From the NCBI RefSeq assembly GCF_041860085.1, contig NZ_CP124747.1:248001-312000 (forward strand): a stretch of 64,000 bases of DNA, read 5' to 3'. Below the pieces are notes generated by a model. It was not told the DNA's origin. It saw only the letters and a program-made list of their open reading frames with translations, and did no database searches. The first letter of the stretch is position 1; every line of letters begins with the position of its first letter. This document shows positions 49,762 to 57,153 of the stretch, piece after piece. A program made the position numbers and the translations under genes. This DNA is from Schlesneria sp. DSM 10557. Its GTDB lineage: Bacteria > Planctomycetota > Planctomycetia > Planctomycetales > Planctomycetaceae.

Positions 49762-50082
49762 ATGCTCGTACTCACGCGAAAGAAATCAGAATCGATCTCG
49801 ATCGGAAACGATGTTGTCATCACCATCACGCAAATCGGTTCGGGCAAAGTAAAGCTGGGAATTGTTGCCCCTGATCACATTAGGATTCGTCGCTCTGAAC
49901 TCGTGCGATTCGAAACCGAGCCCGTCGACGGATCGACTGAAGATTCGAAAGCGAGCACCGATGCCAATGACGCGGTTACGGAAATTGTCGTAGCGGAAGA
50001 AACCGCCACCGAGTGCCCCGTCGATTTCAGCACAGAGTACGCGGCGGAAATCGAAGATCAAATGTACTGCGTTCTCGCGTGA
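49762..50082 (+). CDS. csrA: Carbon storage regulator CsrA with acidic extension
   Basis: A 106-residue RNA-binding translational regulator. Residues 1-58 are the canonical CsrA fold (MLVLTRKKSESISIGNDVVI, then RIRRSELVRFE with the RNA-binding Arg). Residues 60-106 form an acidic tail (about a third Asp/Glu) not present in the roughly 61-residue enterobacterial protein. Long-tailed CsrA is seen in other planctomycetes. It may mimic nucleic acid and tune RNA binding. It is convergent with the sigma factor gene. Confidence 0.93.
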   Translation: MLVLTRKKSESISIGNDVVITITQIGSGKVKLGIVAPDHIRIRRSELVRFETEPVDGSTEDSKASTDANDAVTEIVVAEETATECPVDFSTEYAAEIEDQMYCVLA

Positions 50083-50092
50083 ACTTGCCGAA

Positions 50093-50109
50093 GACCGCTG
50101 AAGGCGGTC
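50093..50109. terminator. Small hairpin between csrA and the sigma factor gene
   Basis: GACCGC (50093-50098) pairs with GCGGTC (50104-50109) around loop TGAAG, 11 bases past the csrA stop in the convergent gap. No T-run, so factor-independent termination is uncertain. Confidence 0.45.
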
Positions 50110-50205
50110 GTGTTCTGAAAGGTGAGTCTCTGCCCACTTTGCAGAGCAGGACTCAAGAAGCATCTTGCCATTCGGGACTCATGACAGTATCCGCTGGTAG
50201 GGTCG

Positions 50206-51189
50206 CTAGCTCATTGCTTCAAACTCGTCATACGTCATTGACTCGCGCAACTTCGAAATGGAGTTGATTGCAATCTGCCGGACGCGTTCTTTGCTCAGCC
50301 CCGTCTGTTCGGCGATGTCTGCCAGGCTTTGACCAGCCGGTTGACCATTCAGTGCGAAGCGGGCTGTCAAAATCTGTCTCTCGCGATCTGAAAGGCTCTG
50401 CAGGAGCCGATTGACCGTTGTGACACGTAGGTCATGAGTGGTCTCATCCGTAGTGGGCAATGTTCGCCAGTCGGGAAGATTCTCCAATGAGGGAGCATCT
50501 TCACCGGGCTCAATCTCGGTGCTGAAGCGACTCCGTTTGAGCGAACGCAACATCTGATTGCGAATGGCCCATGTTGCGTAAGTACTGAAGCGGTTCCCCA
50601 GACCGATATCAAATAATTCCACGGACCGAATCAGGGGAACCATCCCTTCACTGATCAGATCGCCCATCAAATCCAGGGAATTTGTGAGCTTCTTGGCCAA
50701 CGCGACAATCAGTCGCACGTTTCCTTGCACAATTCGGTTACGAACTTCCACGGCTGCATCCAGATCCGACTCAATCTGTTCAACCAGAGCAAGGTCAGGG
50801 CGTCTCAGATCAAGCCGCCGCCGATTCCGCTCTGCTCGAAACTTGAGGAAGTTCATCTCCTTAAACCAGCACTTCTCTTCTTCGGGCGAGAGCAGTGGCG
50901 CATCGACCAGGCCGGAAACGAAAACGATTCCCACTTTCCCACTGGCTCCTCCAGCGGACGTTTTGGCTGCTGGGGGGCAGGAGCTTTGTATTGCAATTTC
51001 GGCTCGAGGGGAGTCGAAATCGGGGTGAGGCACGAATTCAATGGACCGCTCCATCAGCTGTCGGATCCGCTCGATCAGTTCTGGAGAGACGGATTTCGGG
51101 CGCACCCGCGGTGAGATTTTCTGAACATTCCTGATCACCTCACGCCGAGGTTTCGTGACAGGCTTGGAGACACAGCGCGACCGAGACAT
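50206..51189 (-). CDS. Sigma-70 family RNA polymerase sigma factor (group 2/3-like)
   Basis: A 327-residue sigma factor. The first 90 residues are basic and divergent. A region 1.2-like part (LLSPEEEKCWFKEMNFLKFR) is followed by region 2 (NVRLIVALAKKLTNSLDLMG, RFSTYATWAIRNQMLRSLKR), a shortened region 3, and region 4 (LSDRERQILTARFALNGQPA, LSKERVRQIAINSISKLRES). It is not the primary sigma and has no anti-sigma neighbour. It is convergent with csrA. Confidence 0.9.
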   Translation of the reverse strand: MSRSRCVSKPVTKPRREVIRNVQKISPRVRPKSVSPELIERIRQLMERSIEFVPHPDFDSPRAEIAIQSSCPPAAKTSAGGASGKVGIVFVSGLVDAPLLSPEEEKCWFKEMNFLKFRAERNRRRLDLRRPDLALVEQIESDLDAAVEVRNRIVQGNVRLIVALAKKLTNSLDLMGDLISEGMVPLIRSVELFDIGLGNRFSTYATWAIRNQMLRSLKRSRFSTEIEPGEDAPSLENLPDWRTLPTTDETTHDLRVTTVNRLLQSLSDRERQILTARFALNGQPAGQSLADIAEQTGLSKERVRQIAINSISKLRESMTYDEFEAMS

Positions 51190-51641
51190 GAGACAATGAC
51201 CTCCGGTTGATATCGCGATGCAGAGCTCATCTGCACCGCATCTTCACTGATTAAGCAAGCGTCTAAGATGGAAAATGAGAAAGGTGAATGGTCTCTCGCT
51301 CGCATTCTGCGGTTTGCGACGCCGTCCCCCCGGCTCAATCAGCCAACCGGTGAGTCTCTGCGAAATTAACTCAAGCGCTCCGCGGAAAATCCGAAGCTCG
51401 GCTTTCGGGAATGACCGACGCACGCGGAATCATTGTTTCACACGCCTCACAAGGCCAATCGTCCTGCGCACGCTGCAATCGAATGACCTGCGTTCTGAAA
51501 CGGGCGCGTGCCCTCTGCTCAATTTGTTTTACAAAGCGGCAGATGGATCGGTTCTGTTGCAAAACACCTGAAGCTGCAGAAAATCGTGAGGTGTCGAAGG
51601 AGGCCGGGTGATAAAAACAAAATTTCCACGAACGCCAACGC

Positions 51642-51670
51642 TTGACTGATTTCGAAGTCCCTGATACCGT
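51642..51670 (+). promoter_or_regulatory. Promoter candidate for tRNA-Ala
   Basis: TTGACT (51642-51647), a 17-base spacer, and TACCGT (51665-51670) make a plausible sigma-70 promoter about 92 bases before the tRNA. The preceding 51190-51641 holds no gene that I can support. Confidence 0.45.
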
Positions 51671-51761
51671 TCCGCACCGCAGTGCCGAAAAAAAAACTGC
51701 GAAAAGAAATGAAGTTACCGACTCAATCTGCCGATTGAAACGGCACCTTCAATTCCAACGA

Positions 51762-51836
<75 letters not shown>

Positions 51837-51919
51837 TGTTCTAAAGTAAGTCTGAATCGGGATTTGTGATTACCGGACCATGTGGTCCGTGCGGCTTCAA
51901 ACGAATGGGAATAGGTGCA

Positions 51920-53038
51920 ATGGTGCACCAAAACCCAGGAGAGTTGAGAGTGCCGCGTCCACGAAACTCGATTCCAAAATTCTCGATTGATCGCAACGGC
52001 CGCGCCTTCACAAAGGTTGACGGCCGTTTTGTTTCTTTGGGCCGTGGTGATAACCCGGAGTCGAGGCGGCGATACGCTGTCCTGCTCACCGAGCACACGG
52101 GCCTTGCAGTGACGGCTTCGACAGCGACTGAGAAGCGGGCTTCTGTCACGGTCAATGAACTGCTGCTCAGGTTCGTCACAGAAGAACTTCCGCGATACTC
52201 CACATCAGAGCAATACTGTCAGAAGACCGTAGTTCGTCTGCTGCGGCAGTTGTTCGGTGAGACCCTTGTGTCCGAGTTTGGGCCACTGCGTCTGCGAGTG
52301 GTCCGCAAGGCAATGGTAGACGGGGATCCCACACAAAAGGACCAAAACGGCAAGCCATGCCCCAGAAAGCCGTGGTCCCGTGATACCGTCAACCGTAACG
52401 TGAAACGAATTCAAGCTATCTTCCGCTGGGGGGTGAGCTGGGAGATCGTTCCCGAAACCGTTGCTGCTTCGCTGGGGACGGTTCGGATCCTCGCGGCGGG
52501 TGAGACCGCAGCGGCAGAATCGACGCCACGGCGATCCGTTTCCAAGTCGGATATCGAAGCCGTCCGCAGGCAGTTGACGCAGCGTAATCGGGATATCCTC
52601 GATCTGCTGGGGCTCACTGGAGCGAGGCCGGGGGAATTGCTTTCGGTGCGTGCCAAAGACCTCAATCAGGATGGCGAGGTATGGCGGTTCGATCTGATCA
52701 AACACAAGACCGCGCACAAGGGCAAGTCAAGGACGTTGTTCTTCAACAGTAAGGCTCAAGCGATCCTGCAGCGGTACATCACCGATGATCCAGAAGCGAG
52801 ATTGTTCCCGATTCGCCGGGATAGCTTCGGTCACGCCGTGCTGCGAGCATGCACGAGAGCAGGGATCGAACCGTTCGTCCCGCACGAGATCCGGCACACG
52901 ACCGCCACGAAGCTCGTTGATGAAGTCGGTATAGAGTCCGCACAGCGATTGCTGGGGCACTCTGATCAAGCCATGACCCAGCACTACAGCAGGACCGCCG
53001 ATCGGCAAGCTGTGGAAGCAGTGAAGACACTCGAATGA
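51920..53038 (+). CDS. Tyrosine integrase (site-specific recombinase)
   Basis: A 372-residue phage-type integrase. It has a short N-terminal arm-binding part (RPRNSIPKFSIDRNGRAFTK), a core-binding helical domain, and a catalytic domain with Arg236 (TGARPGELLS), Lys263 or nearby (KHKTAHKGK), His322 and Arg325 (HEIRHTTAT), His347 (LLGHSD) and Tyr356 (HYSRT). It begins 84 bases after attL and reads into the element. ATG 51920 was chosen; an in-frame ATG at 51905 and a GTG at 51866 are alternatives. Confidence 0.93.
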   Translation: MVHQNPGELRVPRPRNSIPKFSIDRNGRAFTKVDGRFVSLGRGDNPESRRRYAVLLTEHTGLAVTASTATEKRASVTVNELLLRFVTEELPRYSTSEQYCQKTVVRLLRQLFGETLVSEFGPLRLRVVRKAMVDGDPTQKDQNGKPCPRKPWSRDTVNRNVKRIQAIFRWGVSWEIVPETVAASLGTVRILAAGETAAAESTPRRSVSKSDIEAVRRQLTQRNRDILDLLGLTGARPGELLSVRAKDLNQDGEVWRFDLIKHKTAHKGKSRTLFFNSKAQAILQRYITDDPEARLFPIRRDSFGHAVLRACTRAGIEPFVPHEIRHTTATKLVDEVGIESAQRLLGHSDQAMTQHYSRTADRQAVEAVKTLE

Positions 53039-53150
53039 ATTGATACGATGCGTCCAACGCGGGATAGGTTAGCTCCCGACAAGCGAGATTCCTGAACTCG
53101 TTTCCCGCGTTCCTTTCATTTCAGGCAACGGCTTTTCAGGGGCCGGAACG

Positions 53151-53837
53151 ATGGCGGATGATTCCGATATAAGCCAGGCAAAGAGATTAGCAGAGAGTTT
53201 AAGCCGTCTATACTATTGGATCTCGGCGCCAGCAAACATTCACAGACGCACGATAATGTGTCGTGATTTCAGTCTGGCATCCTACGAGGAATTGCACATT
53301 CTTCCGCCAGACAGGCCGTACTTTGCGCCGGCTCTTCGTGCGATTGCCAGTTACCGTTGGATACATTCATTCGCGACGAATGAAGCTGAATTTGCATTCG
53401 AATCGACTCTCCCGATCGACATTAAATCTAAGGTCTCAGTTGCGTTGTCGATGGTGGTGGAGGCGATGACTGTCTATGACGATGTTTTTAATTGGCTGTT
53501 CCATCTGAAACTAAGTCCACAAGAAAGGAGACTTAAAACTGTCAAATTCTTAAGGCGAGGACTTCTCAATGTCTCAAATTCCTGCGGCACGAACGTGTTG
53601 GAGGCAATCGCACTAACAGAACTCTACGTGAAATCCTTCCGAAAAGTCTCTGACAGTGCGAGCCCTGAATTGCCCGAGGGAATCAGGGAGGAGTTGGTCG
53701 ACGAGGTGCGATGGGCAATTAAAACTCTTGGACGGGATGCCAAACGCGGAAGAATCCAAGTTTATTGCGCACGAAATAGGCAGAACGTACTAATGGTTCT
53801 GGACTACCTAAAGGCGAAGGGCGAGTATGACAACTAA
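53151..53837 (+). CDS. Unknown cargo protein of the element
   Basis: A 228-residue protein of no recognised family, with a GGGGCCGG site before its ATG. It is mostly helical (KSKVSVALSMVVEAMTVYDD, NVLEAIALTELYVKSFRKV). Its codon use looks more A/T-rich than neighbouring genes. A separate gene right behind the integrase, in a position where satellites and prophages often keep cargo such as defence or host-interference genes, is a candidate for such a role; this is inference. Confidence 0.7.
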   Translation: MADDSDISQAKRLAESLSRLYYWISAPANIHRRTIMCRDFSLASYEELHILPPDRPYFAPALRAIASYRWIHSFATNEAEFAFESTLPIDIKSKVSVALSMVVEAMTVYDDVFNWLFHLKLSPQERRLKTVKFLRRGLLNVSNSCGTNVLEAIALTELYVKSFRKVSDSASPELPEGIREELVDEVRWAIKTLGRDAKRGRIQVYCARNRQNVLMVLDYLKAKGEYDN

Positions 53838-53893
53838 CGTTCCGGGTTCCGGAACCGTTCCCGCAAGCCAAAGGGGCTACTGATAATTTGCAA

Positions 53894-53953
53894 CCTCGCG
53901 TAATCTTGTGTGCGTCGCTCAATCGAGAGCGAATTACACTAAGTTACGCGAGG
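53894..53953 (+). promoter_or_regulatory. 60-bp nested hairpin covering the SD of the DUF1580-like gene
   Basis: CCTCGCGTAA (53894-53903) pairs perfectly with TTACGCGAGG (53944-53953). Inside lie CTTGTGT/ACACTAAG and TCGCTC/GAGCGA. TTTTCTT follows and the next gene starts at 53961. The 3' arm contains GCGAGG, its likely ribosome-binding site. The structure could terminate transcription from upstream and also hide the SD. Confidence 0.65.
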
Positions 53954-53960
53954 TTTTCTT

Positions 53961-54278
53961 ATGATTGCGAATATTCAACAAGCAGCAACTTTGTCGCACG
54001 CGGCAAGGAACTGGCTGCCGCCCGCACGGACGGGAAACCCAGTTCATCCCAGTGTGCTCACACGATGGTCAGATCGCGGGATTGTGGCTCGAAGCGGTGA
54101 GCGGATCTTCCTGCACACGTGGAGAGTCGGCGGTCAGCGAATGGTGACGCAGGCAGCGATCGAGGAATTCCTTGAGGCGCTCAACGCAGGCTCGCCAGCC
54201 AGCGACGATCTCGATGACGACAGTGTCAGTCGTCGCGCTCATGAAGCAAGTTCTGCTCTCGAACGCCTCGGATGCTGA
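53961..54278 (+). CDS. DUF1580-like DNA-binding protein
   Basis: A 105-residue protein resembling planctomycete DUF1580: HPSVLTRWSDRGIVARSGER, then HTWRVGGQRMVTQAAIEEFL, a MerR-type winged-helix pattern as in excisionases and phage regulators. An acidic, flexible tail follows. It sits behind a strong hairpin (53894-53953). It is probably a transcriptional regulator or excisionase-like factor of the element. Confidence 0.75.
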   Translation: MIANIQQAATLSHAARNWLPPARTGNPVHPSVLTRWSDRGIVARSGERIFLHTWRVGGQRMVTQAAIEEFLEALNAGSPASDDLDDDSVSRRAHEASSALERLGC

Positions 54279-54346
54279 TTCGCATCCCTTAAAATGACAA
54301 GACCGCGTCGCCCGGCAAGGTCGCGGTCCGTCGAAAGGTTTCAACA

Positions 54347-54608
54347 ATGAAGTCTAGCACTACGTCCCAACGAAGTCCACGTCCTGGTTACGTCCACGGT
54401 TATCACCTCTGCGATGATGGAGAAGCCGTCTACTTAGCCTCACTTCCTGTTGCCGAATTCGTTGGGCTGTGGCTCACGGAGATTGGCGACATCCCCCCCC
54501 GTCGATCCCCGTAAAGCCTACGATGGATTTATTCATAGCGGCACTCTCACTGAGCGGGCTGGATGCTATCTGCGGGTGATCCCCGGAGCGGAGGTAGTCG
54601 CCCCGTGA
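54347..54608 (+). pseudogene. Small gene split by a +1 C in an 8-C run
   Basis: From ATG 54347 the frame reads PGYVHGYHLCDDGEAVYLAS and stops after 55 codons. A second frame from the C-run at 54493-54500 reads VDPRKAYDGFIHSGTLTERA and ends at TGA 54606-54608, overlapping the next start as GTGA. One C fewer would give a single protein of about 86 residues. Either it is a recent frameshift, slippage-decoded, or a sequencing error. No family is recognised. Confidence 0.6.
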
Positions 54609-55468
54609 CATGGCTCAAACTACATCGCGATGCTCTGGATCACGAGGTTTTCCATGACCCGGATCTGTGGCGCCTTTGGTGCTGGTGTCTGATGAAGGCG
54701 AACTACATGCCATCCACATGGAAGGGTGTCGCTCTTTCCCCGGGTCAGTTCGTTACGGGGCGCAATTCCGCTAGCGACCAACTTGGGATCAGTCCATCGA
54801 AGTGGTATCGCGGAATTCAGCGGTTAGTCGACCTTGGTTGCATCACTGTCGAGGCGAACAGCGTTTGGACAACGATAAGTGTATGCAACTGGACGACTTA
54901 TCAATCTGGCGATGGTACTGAGCGAACAGCCGATGAACAGCCAATGAACAGCCGATGGACAGCGAATGAACAGCGAATGAACACAGTATTAGAAAGAAAG
55001 AAGGCTAGAAGGCTAGAAGGAGAGAATAAAGAAACACCCCCTAGCCCCCAAGGGGGGGAAGCCTCAACCTCGCCCGAGGTTCAGGATTTGGTTGATGAAT
55101 GGAACGCCACGGACGGGGTTGTGCAATGCAGATCCCTGACTGACAAGCGACGGAAATTGATCATCACTCGCACCAGGGATCCGTCATGGGACTGGAGAGC
55201 TGCGTTGCGGAAGTTTCCGCTGCGGTGCTTTGCGGATGGTGGATGGCGGCCAGATTTGGACTGGCTCCTGCGTCCAGATTCGGTGTTGTCGATTCTGGAA
55301 GGCAAGTACGACTGGGACAAACAACCCACTGCAAGCAAGGATGATCTGTTTGGCAGCCTCAGGCGGTTTGCTAAGGAGCAGCAGAAGCCAACAGGTCGAT
55401 TCACTGGCTTTGAGATCGAAAAGGACCTTGAGGGACTTATCTTCGTCGATAACGGAGAGCCTAAATGA
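54605..55468 (+). CDS. Phage-type replication initiator (winged-helix, O-like)
   Basis: A 287-residue protein starting at GTG 54605 (TGA of the previous gene overlaps). Residues 1-105 have the layout of phage replisome-organiser winged helices (DPDLWRLWCWCLMKANYMPS, GQFVTGRNSASDQLGISPSK). Residues 106-165 are a flexible linker whose DNA contains five iterons. The C-terminus (SWDWRAALRKFPLRC, DLDWLLRPDSVLSILEGKYD) matches the second domain of such proteins. It probably binds the in-gene origin and recruits the host helicase, like lambda O. Confidence 0.8.
   Translation: MTWLKLHRDALDHEVFHDPDLWRLWCWCLMKANYMPSTWKGVALSPGQFVTGRNSASDQLGISPSKWYRGIQRLVDLGCITVEANSVWTTISVCNWTTYQSGDGTERTADEQPMNSRWTANEQRMNTVLERKKARRLEGENKETPPSPQGGEASTSPEVQDLVDEWNATDGVVQCRSLTDKRRKLIITRTRDPSWDWRAALRKFPLRCFADGGWRPDLDWLLRPDSVLSILEGKYDWDKQPTASKDDLFGSLRRFAKEQQKPTGRFTGFEIEKDLEGLIFVDNGEPK
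54924..54978 (+). repeat. Five 11-bp iterons inside the initiator gene (origin candidate)
   Basis: Five head-to-tail copies of GAACAGCCGAT or close variants fill 54924-54978, with a sixth partial copy. The 11-bp step equals about one helix turn, and it is not a multiple of three, so protein repeats cannot explain it. An A/G-rich, A+T-leaning tract follows (54986-55034), as expected of an unwinding element. Confidence 0.7.
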
Positions 55469-55650
55469 ACCAACTAACCCTGTTCCCGAAGCAGTCTGTC
55501 TGCCCGACTTGTTCTCACACTCAGTTCAAGGTGATCAATCGAGACCTTCAACGGTGCTCACGCTGCGGTTGGTTGGTCCGTATCTCAGGTGACGGGACGG
55601 CGCGAGACGCATTAGACGTTAGTAAAGCTAACGGATCTCGGCGACCGTGA
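55465..55650 (+). CDS. Small zinc-ribbon protein
   Basis: A 61-residue protein with four cysteines in a ribbon pattern (CPTC and CSRC) and basic ends. Its ATG overlaps the initiator's TGA as ATGA, so the two are translationally coupled. It may act in replication or transcription of the element. No close family is recognised. Confidence 0.75.
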   Translation: MNQLTLFPKQSVCPTCSHTQFKVINRDLQRCSRCGWLVRISGDGTARDALDVSKANGSRRP

Positions 55651-55849
55651 TCTCTTGTGAGTACCGCACTCGATGGTGCTCGATATCGAAGGCTGGTTGA
55701 CAGGAAAGGCACTGAGCGCGCGCAGGATCTACCAGCAAGCCACGACGGGAGGGTGGGGTTGGCCGGTTTTCGACCAGTCTAAAAACCGCCCCGTAATGAT
55801 CCTTTTGAGAATGTCTAAAAAGAGGTTTTTCTACCAAGGAGTTTGGAAT

Positions 55850-56257
55850 ATGGGTGGACCTGGATCAGGTCGAGTAAATGATTCCCGGCCACGTCGGCCA
55901 GCGGCTGCTGTGAACGTGATTGGTAGCGGGGTGCCTGCTCCGATCACGGAACTGAGACCGACGACACAGGCGGCGTTTGATCGGATCGTCGAGATGACGT
56001 CGGGGGTGTCGTTCTCTCAGGACTCGATAGCCGTCGAGATGGCAGCGCGGCTGTTGGTGAGATTGCAGGTGATGGACGATGCGATAGCGGATGATCCGTC
56101 AAACTTTGACCTGCATCGATTGTCACTGGCAGTGGGGCGACAACTGGCGGCGTTGCTGTCGAAGTTCGGTCTCACGCCACGGGACCGGCAGGTATTGATG
56201 GTGCCACGGGACGAGCCGGAAGAAGAAGATCCGCTCGAGACTTTGCGTAAACGATAA
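55850..56257 (+). CDS. P27-family small terminase subunit
   Basis: 135 residues. ATG 55850 has AAGGAG 8-10 bases upstream, and the frame's longer start lacks support. The N-terminus MGGPGSGR and the C-terminal QLAALLSKFGLTPRDRQVLM match P27-type small terminase subunits, which recognise DNA for packaging. An acidic end follows. The matching large subunit is not found in the element, so a helper phage would have to supply the motor. Confidence 0.75.
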   Translation: MGGPGSGRVNDSRPRRPAAAVNVIGSGVPAPITELRPTTQAAFDRIVEMTSGVSFSQDSIAVEMAARLLVRLQVMDDAIADDPSNFDLHRLSLAVGRQLAALLSKFGLTPRDRQVLMVPRDEPEEEDPLETLRKR

Positions 56258-56284
56258 TCATCCAACCATTCAAGGGATTGAATC

Positions 56285-56728
56285 ATGACAGAATTTCAGA
56301 CGATCGAATGTCCCCTCTCAATGTTCACTCAGTTGGAACTGGCAGCGATCAACTTGGCTGCTGAGGAGCACTACAAGGCAGGTGCTGAGGGCCTCGCGTA
56401 CTTGTTGGGCCAGATGGCAGAATTCGAGATGGACCGGCGAGTGTGGAACCTGGCTCACCCCGGAGCAGAACGGCCAGCGGTCAATGGCAGGATCAGGCTG
56501 TCACATTGGTCTGACGCGGATATCGCAGACGCCTTGATTGTCTGCTGGGGGATGAGCGAGCACACGGCACATCCGAAGCTGGGTGAGTTGTTCGACGAGC
56601 TGGGGAACACGTTCGCGACGATCGCAGCAGACCGACTGCGGAACAGTGGCGACCCCAAGAACGCGACAGGGTTTGCTGATCGCAACGGACTCACGGAGGG
56701 ACCGCGTGTCAACCCCGAAGCCAACTGA
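56285..56728 (+). CDS. Unknown protein A of the element (paralogue of 59561-59998)
   Basis: A 147-residue mainly helical protein with AAGGGA upstream. The block WSDADIADALIVCWGM and then TFATIAADRLRNSG resembles WDDAELSIALGLVYGW and FVVSAAQRLHKHG in the other copy beyond the capsid gene. The two look like a divergent duplicate pair. The function is unknown. Confidence 0.7.
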   Translation: MTEFQTIECPLSMFTQLELAAINLAAEEHYKAGAEGLAYLLGQMAEFEMDRRVWNLAHPGAERPAVNGRIRLSHWSDADIADALIVCWGMSEHTAHPKLGELFDELGNTFATIAADRLRNSGDPKNATGFADRNGLTEGPRVNPEAN

Positions 56729-56963
56729 TCGACCACCATGCCCAAACTGCGGTCGGCCTCAATGCGTGGTTCGCAGCAGGCTCAGCGGTGGGTTTCGTAC
56801 CCGGACACTCGGGTGCCGTGACAGGTTGTGCCCCTCTCACTTCTGGAGGGGGCGGAAGCTAGTGCTACCAGTAGACAACAAGCCCCTGAAGTCACCTTCA
56901 CCTTACTTCACAAGCATTCATAATGGTGACAAGGAGTTCCCGAACTATGCTGCTGAGAATTGA
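56706..56963 (+). CDS. Small basic zinc-finger protein
   Basis: An 85-residue protein starting at GTG 56706 with GGAGGG 6 bases upstream, inside the end of the previous gene. It has two Cys pairs (CPNCGRPQC and CRDRLCPSH) around basic residues, like phage zinc-ribbon regulators of the Ogr or NrdR type. It probably binds nucleic acid. Its 3' end overlaps the AlpA-like gene. Confidence 0.6.
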   Translation: MSTPKPTDRPPCPNCGRPQCVVRSRLSGGFRTRTLGCRDRLCPSHFWRGRKLVLPVDNKPLKSPSPYFTSIHNGDKEFPNYAAEN

Positions 56964-57153
56964 AGATGTTTCAGAGAGGCTACATCTGACGCCGAGAGCC
57001 GTCCGAACTGCATGGTACGAGGGACGCATACCCGCTCCGATTCGCGTGGGCCGACGCTCAATTCGTTGGCGACTCGACGAACTGGAAAAGTTTATCGCAA
57101 GTCAACCGGGCGCGGTGCGTCCAATCAAGGAGAAGTCGGATGTCAAAGTTTGA
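56947..57153 (+). CDS. AlpA/excisionase-like helix-turn-helix protein
   Basis: 68 residues: RIEDVSERLHLTPRAVRTAW forms the helix-turn-helix, then RVGRRSIRWRLDELEKFIAS the wing, as in MerR-like AlpA regulators. ATG 56947 follows AAGGAG. Its end overlaps the capsid gene start by 14 bases. Probable role: excision factor or activator of the capsid gene. Confidence 0.8.
   Translation: MLLRIEDVSERLHLTPRAVRTAWYEGRIPAPIRVGRRSIRWRLDELEKFIASQPGAVRPIKEKSDVKV

Noticed and set aside
54924-54978. CRISPR-like array
   Set aside because: The repeats are 11 bp, head to tail without spacers, and lie inside a coding frame; they fit iterons.
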